Assembly (NCBI GenBank): GCA_048013815.1
Contig: CM106585.1
Span: forward strand, 6,262,001 to 6,326,000
Length of the DNA: 64,000 nucleotides
From: Setoptus koraiensis
Taxonomy: Eukaryota; Arthropoda
Direction of reading: 5' to 3'
Under the pieces are notes generated by a model. That model worked only from the letters and a program-made list of their open reading frames with translations, had not been told where the DNA came from and did no database searches. The position numbers and the translations under genes were made by a program. Position 1 is the stretch's first letter, and every line of letters starts with the position of its first letter. Below, piece by piece: positions 13,313-24,819 of the stretch.

Positions 13313-14090
13313 GCGCGCAACCTCTTGATTATGCAGATGTCGCTGACTGTTGTTTCACTCACACACTCGCTAATTGATTAGATTTGCAATTAAGTTTGTT
13401 TGCGCGATTACGTAATACGCATTTCGTAACTTGTGACTTTTCGCGACTTGTGCAACTTATCCACAAGTTGCGATTCACTAGTTGCGATTCGCAAGTTGCG
13501 CATCATTCAGAAGTGCAAACTCCATTAGACACACAGCAGTTAGCCCCCGTTGCATAATAACAAACACAGCCGATAATAATTGAAGCCGTTCCAATTGAAA
13601 CGATGCCCGCCATTCATGCCAGCCAGCCGTGCCGGCGCCCCTGCGACAGGTGAATACAGCGACTAATGCCGAGCGACGAGCCAGCGGAAATAATTCAATT
13701 TTGATTATGACAATAATGGCGTCATGCAAATGACAACGTCTGGCAATGTCTGACAATGTCTGACAATGTCAGGCAAACGCATCCACTCGTCGCCGGCATT
13801 ACAACAACAGGTGACACAGACCTGTCAAGCGACAACAGTGACCTAACCAACAGCGACTTTGAGCAGTCTCAACTATAGTCTGAACTGCAGCAGCATACAT
13901 CACCGACGCGCACCAATCTGAGGGCTGATCAATCGCTGATTTGACGGAAGCCAGCATTGAATTAATTAAATTAAATTGTTTTTTTTTGTTTTAAATTGAA
14001 CTGGCCAATCGCCACAATTTGTAATATTTGTCACAATATCACAGTACGAGATTGTCTTCCATTCGAGACACACCAATCGACGGCAGCAAG

Positions 14091-15818
14091 ATGAAACAAT
14101 CCAACAAGTGCGCAAGCAAACACAAATTTTGCCCATCGTGGCCGCTGCTGATATTCATATTAATTGTGGCCACATTAATCTTTGCCGGTCAAGCAAACGC
14201 AAACCATCACTCGAACGCGGTCACTCAAGAGGATCTTGAGCGACTGCTCAACGACAGCAACCAAGAGGACAATTCAATCGTGTATCATAGAGAGGCCAGA
14301 AGTATTCGCGGTCACCGGGGCGCGCACCACGGCCATCACTCGCACGCGTCGGACAGAAGACGCCACCAAGCGGCCAGAAAAAGATCTATGAGCAGTTCGG
14401 CTCGGTCACTCGAATCGCACCTATTGCACCAAAAGGGGCCCCACCTATTGCCCGTAATTAAACCCGTTCACAAAACAACCAATCATGTCATTGCCAGCGC
14501 ACTGCCTGTGCAACAACACTTTTACAAGGCTGCCGAGAGACAATTGAATCACAACCACCATCATCACAATTTGCACCACCATTCACCACTGCGCCACCGA
14601 GTGGTCAAGCGGGCAACTGCACCCACTGGGCCCCAATCGGCCCTTAAGCAAGCGGCCGCCCTCGTCAACAAAACAATAAGCCAGCCTCCGGCGGCAGCAC
14701 CCACATCGGCGCCCGCAACAACCGCTTCGAAAGTGGTAGCCTCAATAGTGGCGCCAGCGGAAACAACCAAGCCGCAAACAAAACCAACAATCCCGGCAAA
14801 ACCGGCCAGCCCAACAAAACCAGCCAGCCCAGCAAAAACGGCCAGCCCAGCAAAACCAACAGCACCAACAAAACCAACGATCCCAGCGAAACCGACAATC
14901 CCAACAAAACCAACGGCACCAACGACGACAGCTGAGCCAGCCAAAGCGGGCGACGAGGCAGTCGCAGCGAAAAATAATCTCTCACTTCCGGTGGACAGCG
15001 GCAACAAAACATCGAGCTGGGCAAGCAAGCACCACAAAAACGGCGACGACGACGATGATGACTATGATTACGACTACGGCGACGACGAGTCGGAAGGCAA
15101 CGGCCAAAGAGGGCGTAAGTTGCGAGTTTTTTTGCCCAAATTGTGCAAATTGCGCACCAATTGCTCAATTTGCACACTTTGAGCAGTTTAGTTGAATCAA
15201 TTAGCGCTGATTAATCTTTAATTAATTTTTAATTAATCTTTAATTAATTATCTAATCAATAATGTCTGTCGAAATCGCCCAATTTACCTGCATCTTCCTG
15301 TGTCGACAGTGTTCAATGGCAATCACAAGGGCAAGGCTCGCAGGACAGGCAAGAAGAAAAAATCGGCCCCGGCGCCGGGCGCCTTCTCAATTCCGACTCT
15401 AAATTGGAACATAAATGAGATATCCGACACCGATGACTTTGTGCGGCCATTTGCACCGCCGCTGGCGCCACCTTTCAAACCGGCAAAATTGGGCAACCTG
15501 TTCAAGCCAGGGTCGGCAGGGGCGCCCCATCATCACGTGGGCAAGAAGGGCTTCAAGCCCACCAACATCTACAAGGCTCTGCTGGGCGCCATATCGGTAA
15601 TTAGTGTGCTGGGCGTCATCGGCGACCTGACGAGCCAATTCTCCGATTCCGCGAGCCAAGAATTGTTGCACGGGTTCGTGTCTAAGATGGTGGAGACAAT
15701 GGTTGAGTTTATGATACAAGTGTTCGGCGGTCACAATCTGCTGAGCGACGGCCTGGCGCCGGGCGCCAGCAAATTTTTTACCGACGTGATCACCGGAAGT
15801 CTGGTGAGCGCCCTCTAG
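14091..15818 (+). CDS. Secreted low-complexity His/Pro-Lys/Asp-rich protein, two exons, unknown family
   Basis: Exons 14091-15114 and 15310-15818 give 510 residues. The donor is C|GTAAGT. The acceptor is CGACAG|TG, and the join keeps frame (Leu-Phe-Asn-Gly). I chose ATG 14091 because it begins a signal peptide: a basic N-terminus, then a hydrophobic core at residues 18-32 ending in Ala-Gln-Ala-Asn-Ala. The mature chain has, in order: a His-rich part with a possible furin site ARKR|S at about residues 95-99; a second His-rich patch at about 153-164; dibasic VVKR at about 171-174; Lys-Pro repeats of the PAKP/PTKP type at about 227-275; an acidic DDDDDDYDYDYGDDE run at about 319-333; a basic KKKK patch; and a non-repetitive C-terminus of about 110 residues with a hydrophobic helix (ALLGAISVISVLGVIGDL). 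AATAAA lies at 15869. I recognise no family. The secreted fate is inferred, and matrix, cuticle or processed-peptide roles are only guesses. Confidence 0.75.
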
Positions 15819-15868
15819 AGTTCAGAGTTCAGAGTCTAGAGTCTAGAGCGGGGCGATCGCGATGAATC

Positions 15869-15874
15869 AATAAA
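15869..15874 (+). terminator. Polyadenylation signal of the secreted-protein gene
   Basis: AATAAA lies 51 bp after the stop codon at 15816-15818, in the expected position. Confidence 0.75.
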
Positions 15875-15919
15875 ATGAATCAAAGGCACGCGAGCTGCGA
15901 GTCGATATTCACGGATGAA

Positions 15920-15944
15920 TTTATTATTTTACCGCGTTTTTATT
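15920..15944 (-). terminator. Polyadenylation signals of the sidestep gene
   Basis: Two minus-strand AATAAA hexamers (15939-15944 and 15920-15925) lie 113-132 bp past the sidestep stop codon. The nearer one is 65 bp from the signal of the convergent gene, and the farther one is only 45 bp from it. Confidence 0.7.
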
Positions 15945-16056
15945 AACAGTTAACAGTTAGTACACAGTTTAAATCAATCAGATCGCTTGGCGGGTCACAA
16001 ATCGCCTCGGTCGAGCCACCGGGCCGGCCGAGGCGGGCGACGGTGGCGCCGCCAAA

Positions 16057-19000
16057 TCAGTCGCGGTGGTTGCACAACTCGCCGGCGGCTTGCTGCCTCT
16101 GGCTGGTCAATTGCAACTTGTCGCCAGTGGTGCAACCATTGAACTGTTGGTGGCGCTGCGACTGGTATATGGTCGAGGTGGAGTTGGAGGTGGCCGCGCT
16201 AGAGCAGGGCGACGACAGCGGGCACTGGTCGGCGTCGTACATCAAATTGCTGTTGTTGCTCAGTTGCAATATTAAGGCGCTGTCGCGGTGCCCGTCATCG
16301 TCGCTGGACGAGTATATCCGGTTGCGGTGTGTGCCGTAGTGCGAGTTGGTGACGCAATTGTTGCCTGGCGGCCGGACCAGGTAACAATTGTGATGGTCGA
16401 GCGTTGCGTATTGGGTGCCTGGGTTGTCGCCAAATGTCGCAAAATCGCCAACTGCGACCGCCGACTGCTGGTTGCGGTCAATTGCGGCCGTTTGCGCCGA
16501 CTTGAGCCGATGCAAATAGTGCAAACTGCGCAAATTGGGCACAGCATGATGATGATGATGATGATGATTGTGACGGGTGATATATGACGATTGGTTGCTG
16601 GCCGATGACGACCGCGTGTTGGTTGTTGCGCCGCTCACCTGTTGGCGCAGCGAGCCCGTTGTTGTTGCGTTGGCCGTTGTTGTTTCGATGCAACTGTAGC
16701 TGCAGTTGCTCGACGAATCGTTTGGCGACGACATCGACAACGACGACATGCCGTCGCGCTGTCTCACCTGATGAGATGTCAAACTGTCACAGGCGGTGAG
16801 CTGATGTTGCAACGGGTTGCCGCCGTTGTTTGACACATGACTCATCAGATGGTGCTGCTGCTGCTGTTGTTGCTGCTGATGGTGGGCCCCACCTGTTGGC
16901 GGGGGCGACAAACAAACGACGGGCGACTGACCGGTGAGCAGCGTGAAGCGATCGGCCCCGTCGCTCATGAAGCTGCCGTCAACTGTCATGGCGAGCGTCT
17001 CCATGACAACGCACTCGGGCTTCTCGTCCAGTGTCGACGGCGACACACCCACCACGTGCTCGCCGTCCGCGCGGCACGTACCGAGCGCGCCCGCCGCCGA
17101 CACGAGATAGTCGCCGTAGTCGCCGAATGCGTCATCTATCACAATTTCCTGTCGCTGCTTCTTGCTCTTCAGGGTGGCCAGCTCGAAGCCGTCCTCGTGT
17201 CCGGGTGCCGCGTCGGCGCCGGCCGGAAATAAATGCGGCGGCAGTTGGTGTGGCGGCGGCACGTGATGCGGATTGTCCGCGCGGACAATTGTGCCGTTGT
17301 CCATGGCGAATCTCACCTGCATTAGGGAGTGCTGCTGCTGCTGGTCCGTCGGCTGGCCGGTCTCGGCGAAGGGGCGCGGCGCAAACGTAAACCCGTCGTT
17401 GTCCGCACTGAGCGCCATGGCTGCAATTGTGATTGCACAATTTGGTTCAGTGCAGGTACAATGCGGATGGGAGACGATGGGAGCAGATGGGAGAAAGTTG
17501 GGAGACAACGGAGCACGATCGGGAGACGGTTGGGAGACGATTAAAATGTTGCCTGGCGCGGAGAGAAATCATCAACGAGTGATCGGAACTGGGCGGTAGT
17601 TACCCGTTGCGCTGCAGTTAGACTTGGCACCGCTGGTCGTGGAGCTGGCGCCCGTCACGTTGCTGGAGGAGCAGGCCGACAGAGTGGACGTTTGGCTGCA
17701 CGTGGAATTGGTGGTGGTGGTGGCGGTCTTGCTGGACCCGGCGGCGCCGGCGGCGGCGGCCCGCTGCCGCTTGAATCGGACGAGACCGACGGTCAGCAAG
17801 CAGAGCGACACGCTCAGGCAAACGGCGCCCGCGAGCATGAGCGCCACCAACCACTTGCTGGCGCGCTGCCACGACAGCTGGAGCGGGCCGTCCGGCGTGG
17901 GGCCCCTGTTGCTGTGGTTGTTGTTGTTGTTGTTGGCGGTGGTGGCCACGGCGGCTGACCACAGCGACAACGGTAAATTGTTGTTATGTAACATGTGAGT
18001 GCTGCCACTGGTGTACTGCTGCGGCTGCCGTTGCTTGCCGCCGACGGCGCCATCCTGTTGCCCGTTGGTCCGGTTGCCGTTTCCGGCCAGCGTGGCGAGG
18101 TACTCGTAGACGGGCATCACCAGCGCGGCGCCATCTAGCTCGCGGTTGGGCGAGCCCGGACCCAGCAAATTCGAAGCGTACACCCAAAAGCGGAGCCTGG
18201 CCAGCAGGCCCACCCATCGGTCCAGTTGGTGGGCGTAGCTGGCCTCGTAATCGGGCGCTTTTGGGTCGCCATTAGCGGTGGCGCGGTCGCCGTCGGGGGA
18301 GCGGTCGCCGCTGTCGGACAGCACTTGCCGCCAGACACTCTGCAAGTGGGCCGCATTTAGCGTGAACTTGGGCCCCATTGTCGAGTTCAGTTTCAGCAGT
18401 CGCACCAGGTTGCCGTGATCCAATTTGAGCTGGGGCCCCGGATTGTTTGCCGGCTGCCAAGTGACCGGGTCGCCACCGACGCCGTTGCTGGCGTTCGTGG
18501 CGCCGGCAGCGGCCGGCGGGCTGTCCGAGTAGTACACGTCCATGTGGTAGGTGAGCGATTTTGATTGTTTGTGGCCCTCTAGCGGGCGGCACTCGAACAC
18601 CAGATTTAAATTGTTCACATTGGCCTCTTTCGGCTTGTTCGTGCCGGTGTCCACGCCGCCGGTCACACCCTCGGCAGGCGCCTCTTCCGGTTGCGCGGGC
18701 TGGCCCGCGGCTGGCGGCTGCGCCTGATCGGAGCCGGCGCCCAAATCGACGAAGAATTTGGGCATCATCCGGCACATTTGCAACATTTTTGGCACACCCA
18801 CGGGCCTAATTAATATCTGGCAGGGTTCGCGCTGCACACCGACGGAGTTTTTTGCCCGACAATTAATTAGTCCGTACTCCTGAACGATATAATTGAATTT
18901 GTTTGCTGGTGTCACATTGGTCGTTTGCGTTGTGTCATTGTCAAACTTGTCGCTGGCGGCCCGATCGTAATGTTTACCGTCCGATTGCCAATCCAAATGG

Positions 19001-22000
19001 GTCCACTCGTACGAATCAATGGGCACGTCCGACTCCACCAGACACTGCAGTTCCAGTTGGGTGTCCAGCTCGACCGAATACACGAATTGCAGCTTGCCCG
19101 CGGCCGTTTTGCTGATCCAATCGGGCAACTCGACACCGGCGGACCCGTTGTCCGACGCGTTGTCGCCCACTGTCGAGGGGGCGCATGTGGGCCGGGCTGG
19201 CATGTGCGGATAATTGGATAATTCATTATAAATTATAATTAATTTGCAAGTTTTTCAAGTAATTCAAAACTATCGCCATTCATAATTATCCAATCGTAAT
19301 TATAAATGATGATTAATGAGATACGTACTGTGAACCACGACGGACACGTGCTGGCTGGCCGCGCTGGCCAGCTTGTTGGTGGCCTGGCACCAGTATTTGT
19401 TTTGGTCCGATTTGGTCAGTTGCGCGATCAACAGCGAATTGGTGCCGTTATCAGTATTTTTCAGTGTGTATTTTTGGCGTGCGAGGCCCGGCAAAAATGT
19501 GCCAATTTTATCCTCTGCTTGTTGTTTATCACTGTTGGCTTCCGGCTGCTGGCCCTGCAACAACAACTGCCTGCTCACTAATTGTCCATTGGCATACCAG
19601 GCGATCTCACTAACGCCGGGATTGGACTGGCACGGGCGAAACGGAAACGATTGAATTATTCACCATAATTACATGTGTGACATGTCGTATGTGTTGCCAT
19701 TATGTGAATTCTGGCCAGAATTGAGGTTTCGGGGGCCAGAATTTCGCCGAGAAAACGTATCTCTTCCTGCTGGAAAATCACGCCAGATCCATCTCGGCAT
19801 AGCAAGAGATTTTAAGCAATTTTACGCAATTTTACACAGTTTTACACACAGTTTGACACTCACCTGGATGTTGCACTGGAGCAGCGCGTCCGTTTGCTCC
19901 ACAAACGTGTACTCGTGCTGCTTGTGCAAATTGTTGCCGTCACGCAACGATCCCACCACGCTCAGCGACACCTGGGGGCCGACTAGATAGCGGATATTTG
20001 GACGGATGATTGAGCGGACAATTGAGCGGATATTCGAAAGGATTATTGAGCGGATATTCGAACAGAAATTTGTTAATGTCAGCCAGTCGCAAATCGGTCG
20101 GCTTCAGCAAACGGCCGAACAAACACAAGGGAAACGAATCACGCATACTTACACAGCACGTCCAGTATGATGCTGGTCATAATGAGGCCGGCGGGCCGGT
20201 CGTCGTCGGCGTCGGCCTCGTAACGGCCGGCGCTCATTGCCTCGTTTCGGGCCCGGCATGTCAGCCGCTTGCCGTTGTCCTCTGGCCTGACGAGAAAGTT
20301 CAATATGCTGGTGGTGACATAACCCGACTCCGACATGGACTGACCGATGCCCTCCACGAGGCCCGAATCTTCCTTGTACCAGCTGATGGTGGCCGGCGGT
20401 CTGGAGCCCCGCGACTGGCAAACAAATTGGGCCCGCTGTTGGGCCAGCAACGTCTTGTGGGGCGCCTTTTTCGCCGGTTTCGGCAAGCGCTCCTCCGCTG
20501 GCTGTGTCGCAACTTGAGACCCGAAATTGGAGCTAAAATTGAGTTTGTCGTCCATTGGTCCCGCTTCCGGTTGCTGCCCGACGCCGCCGTCCAGCGGATC
20601 GCCGTCGCTGGCCGATCGCGAGGCCAGCAATATTTCGATGTGTTTCGGGGCCACTGCGGACGTTGCGATATGCGACAAAATGTCGATATGGGACAAGAAT
20701 CAACGGGTAAATTCTCTCGAATGTGAACAAATTCTCGAAATTGCCGACAGTTTCGAAATTCTCGAAATCGCCGACAGTTTCGAAATTCTCGAAATCGCCG
20801 ACAGTTTCGAAATTCTCGAAATTCCCGAACTCTCCGAGAGTTTCGAAAGTTTCGAAATTTCCGAAAGTTTCGAAAGCCTTGATCCGGACGCCGGATTTCG
20901 GGGCGAACGGGTCAGTTATCGAGAATCGGCTGCGGCGGTCAGCAGACTTACGGTTCATGTCCAGTGTGAAGGAGGCCGCCGCTGGGGCGGCCTCGCTGCG
21001 CTCAATCATGCTTGACAGCGACCTGTTTTGGGTTGCTCGGCACTCGAACAGCCGCTTGAAATCGCTCGATTTCAACGGATTTAGAATCAGTTTTGAGCTT
21101 ATCAAATCGGAGAGGTCCTCTCCGTTTGCATTGGAGTTTATCACCTTGAGATTATTATCACTTGATGATGCTGCCGGCTGATCCTGCCAACTAGAGGGCT
21201 GATCCTGCCAACTAGAGGGCTGATTCTGCCAACTAGAGGGGGCGCTTTGCGCGCTGTAGTAATCGGCCGCGGGGGCATCATCGGGGCTAAGTGCACTTCT
21301 ATGCCAGCTCACAGAGGGCACTGGCCAACCTGGATAGGGGATTGCGCAAACAGGGAGATTTGCGACAGAGTGGTCAGTTTGTTTGCATGTCGCTTGTTAT
21401 ATTTGTCAATGTATCAATTGGGCCCATTCATTGGCGCATACGTACCGTTTTGGGCGCGACAAACAACCTCCAGCGAGTCGCCCTCGTTGTAGGGCCCCAG
21501 GGGGGTGCTCGGGCCGGGCAGGGGCAGGTTTGTTTTGGGGTGCACAATTTCCACCCTGTTCACTGGCACTGTGGCACGGCGGCATCGTTGGCGTTTGGTG
21601 CATTTTGGGTGCATTTTGTGCATTGTTACGTAATCATTGTGGGCATATTTTGGGCGTGCAAGCAAGGGTCACAGTTAGACCAGTTTACCGAATTAGATTT
21701 GCCGAGTTAGATTTGCATCGCCAGACAGGCAGAGATTAATTCAATTCTGGGGCATTATTATTATTTTGGCACGTTTGTCGGGCCGCCGGTGACCGATCGA
21801 ATTGGCCGAATTGGCCACTTTGCCCATTTTGGCGCTTACGTCGCCCGCTTGGAAAGACTCCATTTGGCCGCTACTCACCTATCACATTCAATTTCAAATT
21901 TTGATAAATGGTCCTGGCGAGCTTATAATCAATTCTGCATCTATAATGGCCCGCGTGCGATCTATTCACCCGGTTTATGGTTAAATGCGCCAAGGGGTAC

Positions 22001-22947
22001 TGGGTAATGTTGAAATAGACGCTGGCGGTGCCATTATCTGGGGCCGGCAGGCGCCTGGCGCTGCCCACGAAATGGCGCGCTCGCAACAATGTCAGCGGAA
22101 TATCCGACGGCTGCTGTTTGCTGTTGGCCGTGGCCCCAGATAATGAAAATAACGGCGACAATTGGTCGCTGGCGGCGCCAGATTGTCCGTTGGCGCGATT
22201 GTTGTTGGGGTTGGGGCCGCCGATTGGTCGCGCGTCTATTGTGTAAATTGGCTCGGGCTGGTCATCTTTGTACCAAAAAATCAATTTAATTTTATCACCG
22301 CTGTAAGATACAGGCGACAACGATTGATCGTCGAGGCCCGACTCTTGCTGCTGCTGCTGGTCACTTGTGTCGCCCCCGTTGGAACCGCTCGAATTGAATT
22401 GATCCGACTGCTGCTGTTGCTGACTTAATGACCTAATGTCCGTCGCTGATAGGTGAGGCATGAGATTGCAAGGAAGTTGCACCGGCTTGCCGGCGAGCGT
22501 TTCAATGACGGTCTCGCCGTAATCGCCGGCCAGCTCTGCCAGACGCAAGCGAACAAGCGAGTGAGAGAGCCAACGGTGAGCACGAGAGAAAGGCCGGAAA
22601 CGCCGGATAATAATGAACAGCGCGCGAGGGAAGCGCAAACAAAAAAAAAACAAGGGACAGCGAGAGAGTTCGAGACAGGAATTAGCTTTTGATGAGGTGA
22701 TGAGGTAATTATTGTTTGCCAGACATGGCCGCATATTGCTCACCTCTCTTGCTGAGATCGCGCCCGTCCGGCGCCGCGCCGCCATCATTAATAACGCGGC
22801 CCTGGCTGGACGGGGGCGCCGCCACCGGGACCGAGCCGTTGCTCGCCGCCGGCTCCGTGTTCTCCTCCTCCGTGCCATACATCACCGCTGCTGGGTCCTT
22901 GGTTACCTGGTGCCGGCCAATGGTTGCCCTGGGAAAAGTTGGGGCCC
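16057..22947 (-). CDS. side: Sidestep family Ig-superfamily transmembrane receptor (nine exons; 5' end lies further upstream)
   Basis: Minus-strand coding exons: 22947-22744, 22535-21879, 21562-21446, 21329-20952, 20653-20153, 19982-19864, 19626-19329, 19196-17604, 17420-16057. All have GT-AG junctions with matching phases. Order of domains: an N-terminal linker; a V-type Ig1 (LPCNL, FWYKD, YRCRIDY); Ig2 (GPYNEGDSLEVVC, VSWHRS, FECRATQ); Ig3 (FVCQSRG, ISWYK, LTCRARN); Ig4 (LQCNIQ, IAWYANG, YWCQATN); Ig5 (LELQCLVES, LINCRAKN); an FN3-like segment; a transmembrane helix coded by about 17853-17773; and a cytoplasmic tail of about 500 residues rich in Gln, His and Ser. GPYNEGDSL, the CRxDY of Ig1 and CNIQ-NP in Ig4 are hallmarks of Drosophila Sidestep, the muscle ligand for Beaten path in motor-axon guidance. 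The Ig loops carry unusual low-complexity inserts. The first exon listed here has no convincing start codon or signal peptide, so an upstream exon is needed. Confidence 0.94.
16546..16569. repeat. ATG/CAT repeat coding a His tract in the sidestep tail
   Basis: A (GAT)n run on the plus strand reads as consecutive His codons in the cytoplasmic tail exon of the minus-strand gene. Poly-Gln runs follow at about 16853-16880. Confidence 0.85.
20005..20066. repeat. Intronic GGATATTCGAA / GATTGAGC repeat
   Basis: Alternating GGAYNATTGAGC and GGATATTCGAA words in the 170-bp sidestep intron 19983-20152, between the Ig3 exon and the first Ig4 exon. Confidence 0.7.
20725..20875. repeat. 27-bp tandem repeat in a sidestep intron
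   Basis: Tandem copies of a 27-bp unit containing GAAATTCTCGAAATCGCCGA fill half of the intron 20654-20951, degenerating toward GAAAGTTTCGAAATTTCC at one end. The unit length is a multiple of three and free of stops in several frames. This explains the long open frames seen across the intron on both strands. Confidence 0.9.
21177..21242 (-). repeat. Coding tandem repeat (SSWQDQP) in sidestep Ig2
   Basis: A 21-24 bp repeat inside exon 20952-21329 encodes three copies of the heptapeptide SSWQ(N/D)QP, plus flanking Ser. It forms a loop insert between the core strands of Ig2. Confidence 0.85.
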
Positions 22948-23144
22948 CTGCTTTTGAGATAGATTGATCACGGTCATTGTTGTTGTCGTCGTCGTTGTTG
23001 TTGATGTTGTTGTCGTCGTCGTTGTTGTTGATGTTGTCGTTGTTGTTGTTGCGGCGGCCGGGGTCGTCGGGCCGGGCCAGACGGGCACGGAAGTGCAAGG
23101 GAGAGCAGACAAGCAAGAGAGACATTGTATGATGAGTAGGGTAG

Positions 23145-23700
23145 GGCAAATCGGTCACTAAAATCCACCGAAATCGGTCACTAAGATCCACCAAAATCGG
23201 TTATTATGGGAAGGATATAGCATTCTTTCGGTTTTTTGGGGTCTCGATACTTTTGAAACACCATATACAGTGAGTGCAGGGTGCTTCGAGAATCGATGGT
23301 TCTGTTGCGTTTTCCGACAGAGAGCATAATATCAGCGCGACTTTGTTAGGCTGACCGAGGTCAACAAATATCACAAGTTATCAGTGATCAAGTGACTCTC
23401 GGAAACCCCGACAGGGCAGCTTTTCTTTATAATTTGGGCTAAATTTCTACTCTTTTCCATGAAAACCAGCCGTATTTCGGTCCTTATGTGAAAATCGGCG
23501 ATTATGACTCATAATTCATGAGGAAAAGGGGTTAAATTTCGGTTTTTCGGTGACTACAATACGTCTCAAAATCATCCTCATGATAAGAATGATTCGCTTG
23601 ATGAATTTTTTAGGGTTTTGCCATGCACACGAATAGTTGGGCTCGGCACCGATTTGCTGGTTGGTTGCAACCAACCCTAATGATGAGTATTGAGCTAACA
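23145..23700. mobile_element. AT-richer island, possible transposable-element remnant
   Basis: Inside GC-rich, hairpin-dense DNA, this roughly 550-bp stretch has a base composition like that of the right-hand part of the window. It starts with direct copies of AATCGGTCACTAARATCCACC (about 20 bp) and includes related words near its other end (TTTCGGTGACTACAATACG). No transposase frame or clean target-site duplication was found, so the identity is uncertain. Confidence 0.4.
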
Positions 23701-24819
23701 TTGTGTGTGTGCGCGCCGCGGCCATCCATCAATTTGATCACGGACACCGGATATTGCTGGCCGACGAGGCGGCCCTGATGAGGCCCGATTGAATTAGGCG
23801 CTGTCTGTTTGGCCTGGCGAAATATCTGGCGACTAGACAGATATTTCCACATGCAGCCGCTGCTGTGTTTGCCCGCTGCTGTGGCGGCCGCATATCCGCT
23901 GCCAGTTGAGAGGCTGGCGAGTTTGGGGGCCGCCGAGTTTGCAGATCAGCCCGAGAGGGGCCCAAAAGGGTGCGAGTAACTGGCTCTCGTCGCTCGCCAC
24001 ATTCACGTGTGGATACGCCGCCGCCGGCGGCGGCCGAATGCTGTTTGTACTGGCTGCTTTGTCTCGTTTGTGCCTGCTCGACGCAGACACTGGGCCCCTT
24101 GTCGGCTTTCCATCCAGAAGTCGCTCGCCAGCGCTGCGACTGGCCAGAAGTCGCTTGCCAGAAGTCGCTTGCCGGGCGTGCGACCAGCCAGAGGCCGGCC
24201 AGAAGTGGGGCCAGACGCAGACAGCCGGCGGACTTGTTGGCATTGCGAGTGGCGAGACAAGGCAGATAAACGCAAGTCACAAACAGCAGCGAGCGGAATA
24301 AAGTTGAGCCGTTGCGACTCGCGAATCAATCATGCTTGCTCGCCGGCCGACAGGCCAAAACCAAATAACAGCCGGCCGGCCAGACTATCAACAAACCAGA
24401 CAGTCAACAAACAAGAATATTGTACCGATGATATATATAAAAAAGAAGATATGTGTGTTTGTGAAAAACATTATACATTCAAGCCACGTCAATGTCAAAA
24501 TGGGGCCGCTTTTCTTCGCTCAGCTCTTTCAGCTTGCGGCGATTGTTCTATTCACTTATGGCCCGACAGCGAGCCGAGGGAGGGCTCACTTTTGGGGCCT
24601 CTGAGACACATTTAGGCCGTGGGGCCGCGCCGGCCGCTCGCGACCAAGCGGGCGAGTCGCGACCCGCCAGACCAAGCCGACGAGTACGCTGCACAGACGG
24701 CCAGCCATCCAAAGAGATGTTATTGTCGTCGCGGGGAACCGGCAGAAACACATGTAATCTGGGCGAAACGAGGCTCTCGCAATTGGTTGCTGGCCGCCTG
24801 TTTTCCTTGGCGAGACTCT

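Larger units (their letters stand above)
1..14090. other. GC-rich non-coding region, no recognisable gene
   Basis: I find no conserved protein in about 14 kb. The open frames are short, overlap on both strands, and mostly translate to Arg/Ala/Cys-rich or homopolymeric sequence, as expected of GC-rich DNA with triplet repeats. The stretch holds CAA/CAG and GTT/GCT tracts (about 110-290, 2596-2652, 3720-3790, 4597-4672), several minisatellites listed separately, GT runs near 8035-8075 and 8268-8288, and short perfect hairpins (3361-3392, 5813-5851, 8648-8679). An untranslated exon of the gene starting at 14091 could lie here, but nothing marks it. Confidence 0.6.

Noticed and set aside
14564-15177. 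Minus-strand frames of 157-170 residues opposite the secreted-protein gene
   Set aside because: Antisense shadows of the Pro-Lys repeat, which read as Val-Gly or Leu repeats. The plus-strand reading has a signal peptide and matching splice sites.
22964-23125. ATG at 23125 with a short hydrophobic start as the sidestep N-terminus
   Set aside because: The frame passes through a long Asn/Asp repeat, and the hydrophobic stretch is followed by Arg residues. A phase-matched acceptor at 22948 and an upstream signal exon explain the gene better, though this is not excluded.
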